Of a stretch of 64,000 bases of DNA, positions 41,652-51,838 are shown piece by piece (within the stretch, counting starts at the first letter, position 1; each line of letters opens with the position of its first letter). Below the pieces are notes generated by a model. That model ran no database searches and had not been told where the DNA came from. It saw nothing but the letters and a program-made list of their open reading frames with translations. Source of the stretch: Leishmania martiniquensis (taxonomy: Eukaryota > Euglenozoa > Kinetoplastea > Trypanosomatida > Trypanosomatidae); contig NC_090169.1 of the NCBI RefSeq assembly GCF_017916325.1, positions 167,501 to 231,500 of the forward strand, given 5' to 3'. The position numbers were made by a program, and so were the translations under genes.

Positions 41652-43534
41652 TTGGGGGGAGGGGGAGAGGGGGGGAGTTGCGGTAAATGATGAAAAGGCG
41701 GAGATGCGCGATATCGATGGTCGAATGTGCTCACATTCACTCTCCCTCGTGTTGCTTCGCCGCTGCCCGTACTTGTCTCCACCTTCATGATTGGGCTGCT
41801 CTTGGCCCTCCTCACACACACACACATACGGGACACGTATGCTGACTTCCACACGAATGCCCACCTTGGCCACACCCTCGCGTGGCGAAATACGGACGGC
41901 ACGATCACTGGTGCCCGCACACTTGCTCATCTCTTACTTTTGAAAGAGTAGTGTCTCAGTCAGTCTGTGAGAGAGATACGACGCGAGAAAGTGTTCGGAC
42001 CGCACACACGCACACGCAATCACCTCCTCCCTCTCTCCCTCCCACCTGTTTGACTTGTCTTTGGCTTTTTCGACGTGCCCCTCATTGTTTGCGTTGCGCG
42101 CTACGGAGCGTGGTGCGTCGGCGGCTGTTGTGCTTTCTGTCGTTTGTTGCTGTGTGACGGCCAACATTACGGATACGTGTATTATATATATTTGTGTGTG
42201 TGTGTGTGCGTGGGGGGGCCTCGTTTCTTCTTCGGGGCGCCGTCCCTTCCCCCCCTGCGTTGCCGTTTCGGCGAGACCGCGACTGGCACCGCTTTTACGC
42301 TGCTCGATGAGTCGGTCAACTTGCGTGTCCTCTGACTCATCTCCCCAGACTTGTGCTTTGGTGAACTCCAGGGGCGTGGCGTGATCGGCAAGTGACCAAG
42401 ACGGAGATCTCAGCATCGATCGCCGCATACGAGACCGTGCCGGAGGAGCACCCTCAGGGGGGGAGCGGGGTTGAGCGTGGCTCAGAGGGAGCACATTCGC
42501 GCGAAGCGGCAGCCGCTGCAGTGCTCTTCTAGCTGCGCATCGTCGCTGGTTGCTCGCGGCCGTTGGCAGCTGTCCTTTCGCGCCGTCACTATCCCCCATT
42601 TTTTCGGCGACGCGGCCTCTCCCGCTTCGAGGGCGCGACTGTGGGTTCAGCTGGCAAAATCTGAGTCTGCAGCCGTCACGTGTCTATTTGACCTCATCTC
42701 TTCTCTCACTTCCTTGCGAAATTATTCGCTCACTGCCTCGGCTTCTCCCCTCCAGCTGGCCCTCTTCCTCCTTCCGTGCGTTCGCCTCCCCGCATCCGCC
42801 TCTTCTCCGCATCACCGTTGCTGTGCAGCACGTCACAAAAGCGGCGACACATCAAGCGGGCCTCGCATTGCTGCCCATTTTTTTTCGGCGTTACCGCAAA
42901 GCACACAGGATATCACAAAGCGCTGGGCCGTCTCGTCTCTGTCCTCCCTGTTGCCTTGGGTGCATCTTAATCCTTTCAGTATTGAGGCAGAAAAGCGCGG
43001 CTGGTGCACGGCTGCCTCACGCACTTACATACGCACGCACCGCAGGAGAGCGGGAAAAAGAAGGGAGTTGCTGGTCTTCCCCTAACTCGGGCCTGCGTCG
43101 TTTGTGTGGGCTCCCCCTCCCTCCCTCCCTCTCTCCTCCTTCTCCTTTCCTTTCATCTATCATCGTCTCGTAGTGGTCTCTCACGCACACGCACACGCAC
43201 GCACGCATAAAGTTTCTCTCTTTCTGTCCCTCCCACACCTTTTAGAATTCAGCGGGTGTCTCAGCGGACCTCTTCTCTCCCCCTCCCCGTGTGGCTTCCC
43301 CTCTGCTCTTTGCGTGAGTGTCTGCCCCTCCCCCTCTCTCTAACTCAAAGGAACGCATCGACTTGCGGATCGCTGCGTTTGCTCGCTATTTCGGCCATTC
43401 CTTTTTTTTCTTCTATATCTTCGGGGTCGCTGCCACTGGCGCCTCCGTCGTCACCAAGGTCTGATCGGTACTGCAGCAGCGCCTACACGTGTGGTACTCG
43501 GCATCCTCACCCCACCGACAGCGCTGCCATCCCG

Positions 43535-46500
43535 ATGAGTTCGCTCAACAACAGTCAGGCGCAGTTGGGCAACGGCAATCGGCAGCGGAAGCCTCCCCAC
43601 TACACATTCACACCATCCGATAAACCCTCGGCGACTCGCCGAGCTGACCCCCATGAAGCGAATGCACTGCCGATGAGCGGCACCACGCAAGGCCCCCATC
43701 GGCGGGCAACGCTGCCGCCACCTCTACCGCCCGTACGCCGCGGCTCTTCTCCCGCTACCGCTGCCGAGGACGCAGCTTCCCTCCCTCCCCCGAGCGCAGC
43801 GGCCCCTAGTGCCGACACTCTCTCTCTCCTCTCCCTGTCTCAAGTCGGTCGCACCTCATCGAAGAACGGCAGTCGGCGGCAGCAACAGCAGCAGCAGCCT
43901 GTAGCGCCGGCGGCAAACGCTGGCGGCGCTAATCCGGAGCTGCCGGGTACTTCTGTCAACGCCTCAGCCAGTGCACGGCGCCCACCGACAAACCCACAGA
44001 GCCGCAGCACCACCAGCACGCCAGCGCCACGCCCAACCTCGTCTCTCCTAGTAAGGAGCGTGGCCGCGGCAGCGCCTTCGGCTCGAGAGAAATCCGGCCC
44101 CGGGCTATCCCGAAAGGCGTCCTCTGTCGCGCGCAGCACTGCCAGCGCCGGCGCTTCCACTCACACGAGCAAGCGGGACGACGGTGTGGAGGAACTGATG
44201 GAGATTCGGCTCGCTCGGACCCAGCCCATCGAGAAGTTTTTCGTTGAATACGACAGCGCGGCGGCCGAGCGTGACGATGATGGGCAGCCGCGCAATGATA
44301 ATGAGGTGCTGCTGGAGCAGTTTGCCGAGTACACCAACGATGACTCCTTCTTTTCTTCGGGCAATACCGTCATCGAGTGCGACCCGCAGCGCCTGCGCAG
44401 CGACCCACTGCGTCGTCGTGCTATCATCTCCGTTCACAATACGCTGCAATTACGCGCGCTCACGAACGGGCGGGTGCCAGAGGGCGCCGTGTGGAACGAG
44501 GTCACACGCACCTCGTGGCTCTATCAGATTCACAATCGCGCTATTGCGCTGCAGCAGAGCTCCTTCTTCATCTTTCCCGCCCATTGGACGCCGCGCGTGA
44601 TTGTCTACAACATCATGCACCACTGGCTGATGGAGATGCTGATCTTCCTCATGATTCTCGGCTACGCCATCTTCCAGGCAACGTGGGGCCGCTACACCAC
44701 CCGGCGTGGCGGTCTGCAGAAGCCTGACTACATCATCTGGGCCGACGTGTTTTATACGTGCCTGCTTGGCTTCGAAGTTATCGCACGCCTCTTCGCGAGC
44801 GGCTGCGTTTTGCACAAGCGCGCCTTCTTCCGCTCTCCGTGGCGCTGGCTGGACATGGCGGTGCTCGTGCTGAGCATCCTAGAATGCACGTGGTGGCAGG
44901 ACCTGTGGAACTTCACGGCGTGGCGACTCATCCGCGCCATCAAGTGCCTCACATACGTTCCGGCCCCCGTGCAGATGAAGCTGCTCGCCAAGTCGCTCCT
45001 TCGCTCGACGAACAGACTCACCTACGTGACCATTCTATTCATGTACTTCATCTTCTTTTTCAGCCTCTTGGGGCTTCAGCTGTTCGCCGGCACGCTGCGC
45101 AGCCGCTGCGTCAACACGCTAACCGGCGCCGTGACATCGCAGGTGTGCCGGAGCGTGTCGACCGGTCGGTACGGGATCTACTGGGGCCGCCACTGTGGCC
45201 GGTTCTTCACCTGTGTAGCAGACGCTTTCCCAAACCCGCACTATGGTTTCCGCAGCTTCGACGATATCGGGCATGCGATGCTGTCGGTGTTTCAAATCAT
45301 GACGCTCCAGGGCTGGAGTGGGCTGCTGCAGGAGACCAACGACGGACTGGCGGTGGTGGGCTTTCTCTACTACGCCTTCACCATTCTCGTGTGCACGTGG
45401 ATTGTGCCGCCCCTGTACCTCGGCGTCTTCCTCGAGAAGATAGAGCGTACCAGCCGATTGTTTGTGCTGAAGCAGGTGGACTTCTTCGAGCATATGCTGA
45501 CAGAACAGCGCCAGCGCATGTCGGCCATGGTGCGTCTGAACGACTACGTCGAGCGGGACGAGAACGGGTTCGTGCCTCATTACCCAGCCTGCACACTCCC
45601 GCAGCAGGACCACAAGCGCCTCACCGACGACGACACGACCAGCGGTAGCACAAACGATAAGAATAAGAAGGCACACTGGCGAAAGAGCCACCACCGGCCG
45701 ATTCAAGCGACGAAATGGACAGATGAGCAGCGCATTCAGTTGCAGCTGGCGCTCACGCGTCAGCGCGACGTCGCAGAGGAGGCGGAACGCAAGCGCCAGC
45801 TGCAGCAGGCCGCCCTCGGAGACGCTATTGTAGATGAGGGCGGAGTCGGAAAGCGGCGAGGCGCGAAGGCGGCGTCGACGCCACGAGCCGGGGCGGTGTT
45901 AGCAGCGCAGACCCACACGCCGCCGTCTTCCGCCAAGGGGGGCAGCGACTTTGCGCTTGGCGGTCGCGTTGGTGTCGTACAGCACCACCCCGCTGACAAC
46001 GCCATTGGTGACTCCCACAAGTCCGACCTTCCATTTGCGGTTCGGCAAGAGGTGCAAGCCGAGCAGCTGCGCTTCCTGGACCCATACACCAATGGCGCGA
46101 GCACCGCGAAAAATGACGTGTACAACTCGGCCGCCGCCTTGCGCGCCAACACTGAAAAGTCGCGCACCAGCACGCCTGTCGGTGGCGCAGAGGGCGCTAC
46201 GGCCACCTACAGTTGCCCGGCCAGCAATGCACGGCACTCGCCGAGGGCATCGTCGATGAGCGTCGCGGTGGCCTGTGAGGCCGCCGGTGTGGTGCCGAAC
46301 CGCCACTCGATGCCGGTGCGCGACTCGCCGTCGCGCGCGCCACGCATGAGCGGTCACGGCTCCTTCAGCCGCCTGCATGCATCCATGACGCAGACGCCAC
46401 AGCAGCAGGAGCGGGTGGAGTACGTCGTGCACGACCCCGAGGGCGGTGACTTTGCCTACGCCAAGACGTTTGCGCAGAAAATCGGCATTGTCCGCAACAT

Positions 46501-49500
46501 CGCGCATATGTTCACGGAAGGTTACCCGCGCATCATCTCGCAGTACCTGTGGGAGCACCGCATATTGCAGCACCGCTACGGGCTCGCACCACTATCCTAC
46601 ACGAATAGGTACGAGGAAGAGGCTCTTCGCCGGCTGCGTCAGCGCCGCGCACAGGAGCGCCGCGAGGAGCGGGAGGAGCTGCGCCGCAACGGCAAGGGGC
46701 ACCTGATCGACGACGACGACGATGGCGATGCACAGACCGAGACGCGGTGGATGCGGAAAGAGGGGCTGGTAGCTGGGAGCATGTCCCCGATTCGCATGGC
46801 GCGCAACATCCGCGAAAACGCTCCGATCACCGTCTTCAATTACATGATGTACTTTTTTATCGTCGCCAACGCCGTCTTCAATGCGTCACGCTTCGACACG
46901 ATGCCGGACTATTGGGAGACAGGCTTATTTGTCGCAGGCGTCTGCTTCTCGGTGCTGTTCATGCTAGAGTTGCTCATCCGTCTGCTCGCCCTTGGCCCCG
47001 GCCTCTTCTTCACGGACATGCTCATCCTGATCGAAGCGACGTTTACGGTCATCTCGCTCGTCCAACTGGGCTTCAGCAGGGCAAACACGACATCGCTGTT
47101 CAACTGGGTGCGCTTCCTGCGCCTCTTCCGCGTCGTGCCATGCCGTCCGCTCCGCCGCGTCGCGCGGGTGCTCCTCCACGGCTTTCCGGGCATGGTCTAT
47201 GCCCTCGTCTTCTTCACCTTGTACATGTTCATGTGGCTGCTACTCGGTATGAGCTTTTTCGGCAGTCGCATAGACAGTATCGACTACAGCACGAGCGACT
47301 ACACCACCCGTGGCACCTTCGCAACCTTTTCGCACGCCGCACACGCGGTGGCGCAGGCCTTCTCGGTGAACAGAGAGCAGTGGCTCTTTCTCTCGTGGTC
47401 TGGGATGCGGGTGCGCGGAGGGTACACCGTCTTGTACTTCATCGCCACCGTCGGCGTCGCGTTCATCTTCCGCTTTTTCTTCATTGCGGTCATGACGTAC
47501 GCGTGGCAGGCGCAGCAGGAGCAGGAGGACTACCACTGCCTGTCGGGCAGCACTCACGGCCGTCGCGGGCGCCGCAGTCGCTTCGCGCGGCTGCCCTTCT
47601 TCGACTTCAGCGTATGGCGCTCCTTCAAGCACATTCACGGCGGATTCGACCGGCGCGACGTGGCGCCAGACGAGATATACTTCTTGAACGAAGACATGGC
47701 GCGCGAGTTGCGCCTCGTAGAGACTAAGGACCGATACTACCGCGAAAACTATGGGCAGGAGAAGAGCGAGTGGGGCGGCACCGGTGAGGGCAGTCAGATG
47801 GATGACTCCGACGTTTACGGTCCAGACGGCACACTCGCCAATGGTCCCCTGTACGTAAACATCGGTGGTCGTCTTTACCGCCAGCCGAGCCTGCCAGCGA
47901 CAGAGATGGGCTTCTTGGAGGGCGGGACGCTGCGGCACCGCGGGCAACTTCGCTTCGCTCGACGCTACCGCGCCGTGCCGGCCACCATCCACGCCGCCGC
48001 GCCGCAGTCAGCAAGAGCCGACGACACAGTGCAGAACGAGGTTGAGGGCAGTCAGCCTCCTTCAAGACACAGTCGCCAAAAAATGGTGAACCCGCTGCTG
48101 GCCGGTTTCCGCAGCCTCTCTCCTACACAGCCAGGCACGAGCGTCGGGGGCCCTAGTATAGCCAGTGCAGCCCGCGTGGCGGACTCCCTTGCAGAGGAGC
48201 GGACAAACAACGCCAACATCAGCCTAGTACCGCGGCTGACGAAGCTGGGAAATGCCCGCACCCTTGTGGCCGGAGAAGACGAGGAGGTGGCCGACTACAG
48301 TAGCGCCGAGGGCGGCGCGGCAGAGGAAGACTTCGAGCACCTGCTCCTGCCCGGCCCCCGCCTACGCTACAAGAGCACAGAGGATGAGGAACGTCGCGTA
48401 TTCGACACTTGTCTGGACTGCAACACGCACATGCAGATGCCGCTGCGCGCGCCGCCAAGTGTGGCGCAGCGCACTGCTGAGGAGCTGCACGGTGAGCATT
48501 GTCACATGGCTGCGGTCCGTAGCTCGCAACAGCTGGTGCTGAACGCGCTGATTGGGTACGCCAGGATGCAGGCTGACCACGAGGTGACGCCCACTAAGCG
48601 GATGGTGGAGGTGGTCCTGGGGCAAGCCTGGAGTTGTGGCTTGTTGCTGTTTGAAACAATCGAGAATCTGTCTTGCATGGACCTGCCAGAGCGGGAGCGG
48701 TCGTGGGACCGCGTGCTGGAGGCGCTAGAGCTGCAGCAGTGGCTACTGGGACTGCACGTCGGCGAGGAGCAGGCCGGCCGAGCCACACTAGCGTACATCC
48801 TGGCGCACCAGCAGAGGCAGGAGGCGCAGGTGCAGGCGAAGAACTATCGAGACACCTGGAAGGACCGCGCCTTCTTTGTACTTTCGCCCACAAATCCGGT
48901 GCGGCGGAAGGTGTCGGCTGTAGTGGGCTCGACCTGGTTCGAAATCGCCGTCCTGTGTGTCATCTATGCCGCTTCTATCTGTTTGGCTTTCTATTCGCCG
49001 GCCGATGGCAATCGCGACTTTGGCGGCAGTTACGACAGCAGCAAGTACCAGGTGCTGCACGTCCTCGATGACATCTTCTCGGTCATCTTCGCCGTGGAGA
49101 TGGTGCTGAGGTGGATTAGCATGGGTGTTGTCCTTCCGATTGGCCGCGCGTACTTCTGGCACCTGTGGAACATCTTTGACTTCTTCATCGTGATCATCTC
49201 GCTGGTGTCGTGGGGCAAGCCGGACGTCTACCTACGCTACCTAAAGGCGCTGCGGTGCTTCCGCATTCTCGGCCCGCTCCGGTACTGGAGGTGGGGTAGC
49301 AGCAGCATGTCTCACGTAGCGCGCACCATCTGGGACAGCATACCCACTCTGGCGAACGTGTGCCTCCTGATGCTCATGAACTACATTGTGTGGGCCATCC
49401 TATTCGTCTCCATGTTCATGAACAAGATGAACTACTGCAGCAACACCACCATTGTGAATCGCACGCAGTGCATCGAGGCGGGGTTCACGTGGGCACCGAC

Positions 49501-51838
49501 GCAGCGGAACTTTCGAAATTTCTACGAGAGTCTCTTGACCACTTTCGAAATCAGCACTGGGGCAGAGTGGTTGGACGTCATATACAGCGCCGTCGACTCC
49601 CACTCAGCGCAGCTGTCGCCGATCAGAAACCGGCGCCCGTACATTGGCCTGGTCTTCATCGCCTACTACTACGTTTCGCATTTCATCTTGTTCACGCTCT
49701 TCATTTCGGCGGTCATCTACTGTTACATGCTCGCCAAGAGCGCCACGGAAGACGCGACGGGGACGACAATCGAGCACCAGGTCTGGCTGCGCATGCAGGG
49801 CATGATCTTGCGGCTGAGACCGAAGCCGCTGCTTCTGCCCATGAAATACCGAGTGTCCCGCGTGGTGCATCTCTTGATTGCGAACCGCTGGTTCGAGGCG
49901 TTCATGGGGCTGGTTCTCGTCTTGAACATGCTGACAATGTCGCTCCAGTGGTACCAGATGAGCAACACGCAGAAAGACACGCTCGACGCGTTCCAGTATC
50001 TTTGGGTCAGCATCTTCACCCTCGAGGTCATCCTGCGTTTCACCGCGCACGGCCTGCGCTTCTTCACGAGCTGGGCCTACTGCTGGGACCTTCTGATTGT
50101 TGTCCTCTCCTACATTCAGATCGGCCTCAACACCACCACCACGAATCAGATGCCGTTCAACGTGAACGTGCTGCGCATGCTTCGAGTAGGGCGGGTGCTG
50201 CACCTTGTGCACTTGGCACTGCCCTTCTCGACCCACTTCACCCTCCTCCACGAGGTGCTGAAGGCGTCGGTGCCGGGTCTGATCAGCGTCACCCTCGTGT
50301 ACATGATTGCCGTGTACGTCTTCGCGATCTTGGGCCTGCACTTCCTGGGCTACATCGTACCCTTCGGCGGCTACATTGACGATATGTACAACAACTTCGG
50401 CACCTTCGTGAACGCGCTCATCATGGTGTTCCGCCTATCCACCCTGCAGAACTGGGCGACGATGCTGCGAGGGAGCATGGAACGCGGTCACTACTGTGCC
50501 CGCGCCAGCAAGCGATGCGGGCCAACGGACTGGGCGCCCGTGTACTACATCCCCATCGTTATCTGCTTCTTCCTACTGCTGAGCACCCTGTACATGGCAG
50601 TGGTGCTGGACAAGTACATCGCCGCCGTGCGCATGCGCTCCGCCATCACTCGTCTCAACGACCTGCGCCGCTTCTGCCGCCTGTGGTCGAGAAAAGATCC
50701 AAACGGCACCATGTGGCTCCCGACTGCGGTGCTGCCGGAGCTGCTGGAAGAGCTGCGCCTGCCGCTGGGCATCAGCGACCGCCGCAACCGCCTCGAAGTA
50801 CTGCAGCTGTTGCGGGAGTACAACGTTCCCGACCACAACGGTCGCGTTTACTACTACGAGCTGCTGATGCCGCTGGCACGGCGCGTGATGGCAATCGCGT
50901 TCCTCGAGGCCGACGACGTGAGCACGATCGGTAGACAGGCGCCAAGAGAGATCGCGTGGCGCCTGTCAGAGCGCTCGCTCGGAGCACTGCCGGCGTCCTA
51001 CGAAAAGGTGCAGCCGAGTCGCATCACCGTAGCTGAGCAGTACGCAGCTGCCCTCCTGCAGGCTGCCTTTCGCCGAGACCGCGCGATGCGTAACTATTAC
51101 ATTGCGAAGTCGGAGCTTTGGCGCCGTGGCAGGGCCATCTGCAACGAGCGTGGGCTGCCGTACGACCGCTTTGGGTTTGGCAAGATGCCGCTGGCTGGCC
51201 CAGACCCTCGCGAGGAGGGCATCCGTCGCGGCTTCAACGTTCCCAATGACGCCACCCTCGCCAACTCCGCCGGCTACCGCGTCTATGCCGGCCCCGTGGC
51301 GGCCCGTATCTCTGCGAAGCGTGAAGTTATGAGTTCCCAGAAGCTCACCGCTGACCGAGAGCCAACAACGCTGCTGCCGGCCCTCTACCGCTCTGCTATT
51401 CACTCCGAAGAGAAGCGATTTGGCCCCAACGCCCCTGGCGCGATCCGCCGCCACGAACGCCGCGACGAGAAGCTAGAGCGGAAGCGGGCGCAAGAGGCAT
51501 ACGAACGGCAGCTGTACGAGCGCGGCACTGGGGAGGGCCCCGCGCGCGCATTTGGTGAGTACGACGATGACAACACCGTTGCTGCAGAGGAAGGTGCAGA
51601 CAGCGTGGACATCGACGTCGATTACAGCAAGCGCACAATGGAGTCGCATCCCGCGGCTCGTGGAAATCAGTACAACCTAAATCCGATGGACGTCAACTAT
51701 CAGCCTCCGCTTGGTACAAGCCCGGAGGAACTGCGACAGGAAAAGGTCGGCCGTCGCCTCAATACAGCCGCGGCTGCCGCAGCGACCTCGGAGATGCTCG
51801 GCGGCATCTCACCACCCACAACTCCCGCAGGGTACTGA
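43535..51838 (+). CDS. Four-domain voltage-gated cation (calcium) channel alpha subunit
   Basis: A 2767-residue protein with four six-helix channel repeats, the plan of Cav/Nav/NALCN/Cch1 alpha subunits. A Ser/Pro-rich cytosolic N-terminus (about 1-340) precedes domain I (from about 355), II (about 1097), III (about 1801) and IV (about 2119). S4 segments carry spaced basic residues: WRLIRAIKCLTYV (I), WVRFLRLFRVVP (II), RYLKALRCFRIL (III) and VLRMLRVGRVLHL (IV). The pore helices are clear: TLQGW (Q592), NREQW (E1281), TGAEW (A2010, with E2011 next) and TLQNW (Q2305). Typical calcium channels have Glu at all four positions. After domain IV comes a long C-terminal region with an EF-hand-like position (about 2390-2460) and an IQ-like helix (about 2500-2530). 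In T. brucei a related channel localises to the flagellar attachment zone. ATG 43535 is preferred, being the first in-frame ATG. Confidence 0.88.
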   Translation: MSSLNNSQAQLGNGNRQRKPPHYTFTPSDKPSATRRADPHEANALPMSGTTQGPHRRATLPPPLPPVRRGSSPATAAEDAASLPPPSAAAPSADTLSLLSLSQVGRTSSKNGSRRQQQQQQPVAPAANAGGANPELPGTSVNASASARRPPTNPQSRSTTSTPAPRPTSSLLVRSVAAAAPSAREKSGPGLSRKASSVARSTASAGASTHTSKRDDGVEELMEIRLARTQPIEKFFVEYDSAAAERDDDGQPRNDNEVLLEQFAEYTNDDSFFSSGNTVIECDPQRLRSDPLRRRAIISVHNTLQLRALTNGRVPEGAVWNEVTRTSWLYQIHNRAIALQQSSFFIFPAHWTPRVIVYNIMHHWLMEMLIFLMILGYAIFQATWGRYTTRRGGLQKPDYIIWADVFYTCLLGFEVIARLFASGCVLHKRAFFRSPWRWLDMAVLVLSILECTWWQDLWNFTAWRLIRAIKCLTYVPAPVQMKLLAKSLLRSTNRLTYVTILFMYFIFFFSLLGLQLFAGTLRSRCVNTLTGAVTSQVCRSVSTGRYGIYWGRHCGRFFTCVADAFPNPHYGFRSFDDIGHAMLSVFQIMTLQGWSGLLQETNDGLAVVGFLYYAFTILVCTWIVPPLYLGVFLEKIERTSRLFVLKQVDFFEHMLTEQRQRMSAMVRLNDYVERDENGFVPHYPACTLPQQDHKRLTDDDTTSGSTNDKNKKAHWRKSHHRPIQATKWTDEQRIQLQLALTRQRDVAEEAERKRQLQQAALGDAIVDEGGVGKRRGAKAASTPRAGAVLAAQTHTPPSSAKGGSDFALGGRVGVVQHHPADNAIGDSHKSDLPFAVRQEVQAEQLRFLDPYTNGASTAKNDVYNSAAALRANTEKSRTSTPVGGAEGATATYSCPASNARHSPRASSMSVAVACEAAGVVPNRHSMPVRDSPSRAPRMSGHGSFSRLHASMTQTPQQQERVEYVVHDPEGGDFAYAKTFAQKIGIVRNIAHMFTEGYPRIISQYLWEHRILQHRYGLAPLSYTNRYEEEALRRLRQRRAQERREEREELRRNGKGHLIDDDDDGDAQTETRWMRKEGLVAGSMSPIRMARNIRENAPITVFNYMMYFFIVANAVFNASRFDTMPDYWETGLFVAGVCFSVLFMLELLIRLLALGPGLFFTDMLILIEATFTVISLVQLGFSRANTTSLFNWVRFLRLFRVVPCRPLRRVARVLLHGFPGMVYALVFFTLYMFMWLLLGMSFFGSRIDSIDYSTSDYTTRGTFATFSHAAHAVAQAFSVNREQWLFLSWSGMRVRGGYTVLYFIATVGVAFIFRFFFIAVMTYAWQAQQEQEDYHCLSGSTHGRRGRRSRFARLPFFDFSVWRSFKHIHGGFDRRDVAPDEIYFLNEDMARELRLVETKDRYYRENYGQEKSEWGGTGEGSQMDDSDVYGPDGTLANGPLYVNIGGRLYRQPSLPATEMGFLEGGTLRHRGQLRFARRYRAVPATIHAAAPQSARADDTVQNEVEGSQPPSRHSRQKMVNPLLAGFRSLSPTQPGTSVGGPSIASAARVADSLAEERTNNANISLVPRLTKLGNARTLVAGEDEEVADYSSAEGGAAEEDFEHLLLPGPRLRYKSTEDEERRVFDTCLDCNTHMQMPLRAPPSVAQRTAEELHGEHCHMAAVRSSQQLVLNALIGYARMQADHEVTPTKRMVEVVLGQAWSCGLLLFETIENLSCMDLPERERSWDRVLEALELQQWLLGLHVGEEQAGRATLAYILAHQQRQEAQVQAKNYRDTWKDRAFFVLSPTNPVRRKVSAVVGSTWFEIAVLCVIYAASICLAFYSPADGNRDFGGSYDSSKYQVLHVLDDIFSVIFAVEMVLRWISMGVVLPIGRAYFWHLWNIFDFFIVIISLVSWGKPDVYLRYLKALRCFRILGPLRYWRWGSSSMSHVARTIWDSIPTLANVCLLMLMNYIVWAILFVSMFMNKMNYCSNTTIVNRTQCIEAGFTWAPTQRNFRNFYESLLTTFEISTGAEWLDVIYSAVDSHSAQLSPIRNRRPYIGLVFIAYYYVSHFILFTLFISAVIYCYMLAKSATEDATGTTIEHQVWLRMQGMILRLRPKPLLLPMKYRVSRVVHLLIANRWFEAFMGLVLVLNMLTMSLQWYQMSNTQKDTLDAFQYLWVSIFTLEVILRFTAHGLRFFTSWAYCWDLLIVVLSYIQIGLNTTTTNQMPFNVNVLRMLRVGRVLHLVHLALPFSTHFTLLHEVLKASVPGLISVTLVYMIAVYVFAILGLHFLGYIVPFGGYIDDMYNNFGTFVNALIMVFRLSTLQNWATMLRGSMERGHYCARASKRCGPTDWAPVYYIPIVICFFLLLSTLYMAVVLDKYIAAVRMRSAITRLNDLRRFCRLWSRKDPNGTMWLPTAVLPELLEELRLPLGISDRRNRLEVLQLLREYNVPDHNGRVYYYELLMPLARRVMAIAFLEADDVSTIGRQAPREIAWRLSERSLGALPASYEKVQPSRITVAEQYAAALLQAAFRRDRAMRNYYIAKSELWRRGRAICNERGLPYDRFGFGKMPLAGPDPREEGIRRGFNVPNDATLANSAGYRVYAGPVAARISAKREVMSSQKLTADREPTTLLPALYRSAIHSEEKRFGPNAPGAIRRHERRDEKLERKRAQEAYERQLYERGTGEGPARAFGEYDDDNTVAAEEGADSVDIDVDYSKRTMESHPAARGNQYNLNPMDVNYQPPLGTSPEELRQEKVGRRLNTAAAAAATSEMLGGISPPTTPAGY

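Larger units (their letters stand above)
39638..43534 (+). other. Gene-poor region of 3.9 kb before the channel gene
   Basis: No intact gene. It contains a possible gene remnant (about 40472-41240), a CT/AG-rich tract near 40335-40375, a GT microsatellite (41622-41651), a TA/GT run near 42180-42210 and pyrimidine-rich sequence from 43100 on that must include the trans-splice site of the channel mRNA. Confidence 0.5.

Noticed and set aside
46747..47727. A 326-codon + frame inside the channel gene (and a similar one at 49360-50379)
   Set aside because: Shadow frames of channel domains II and III-IV; His/Arg-rich without features.
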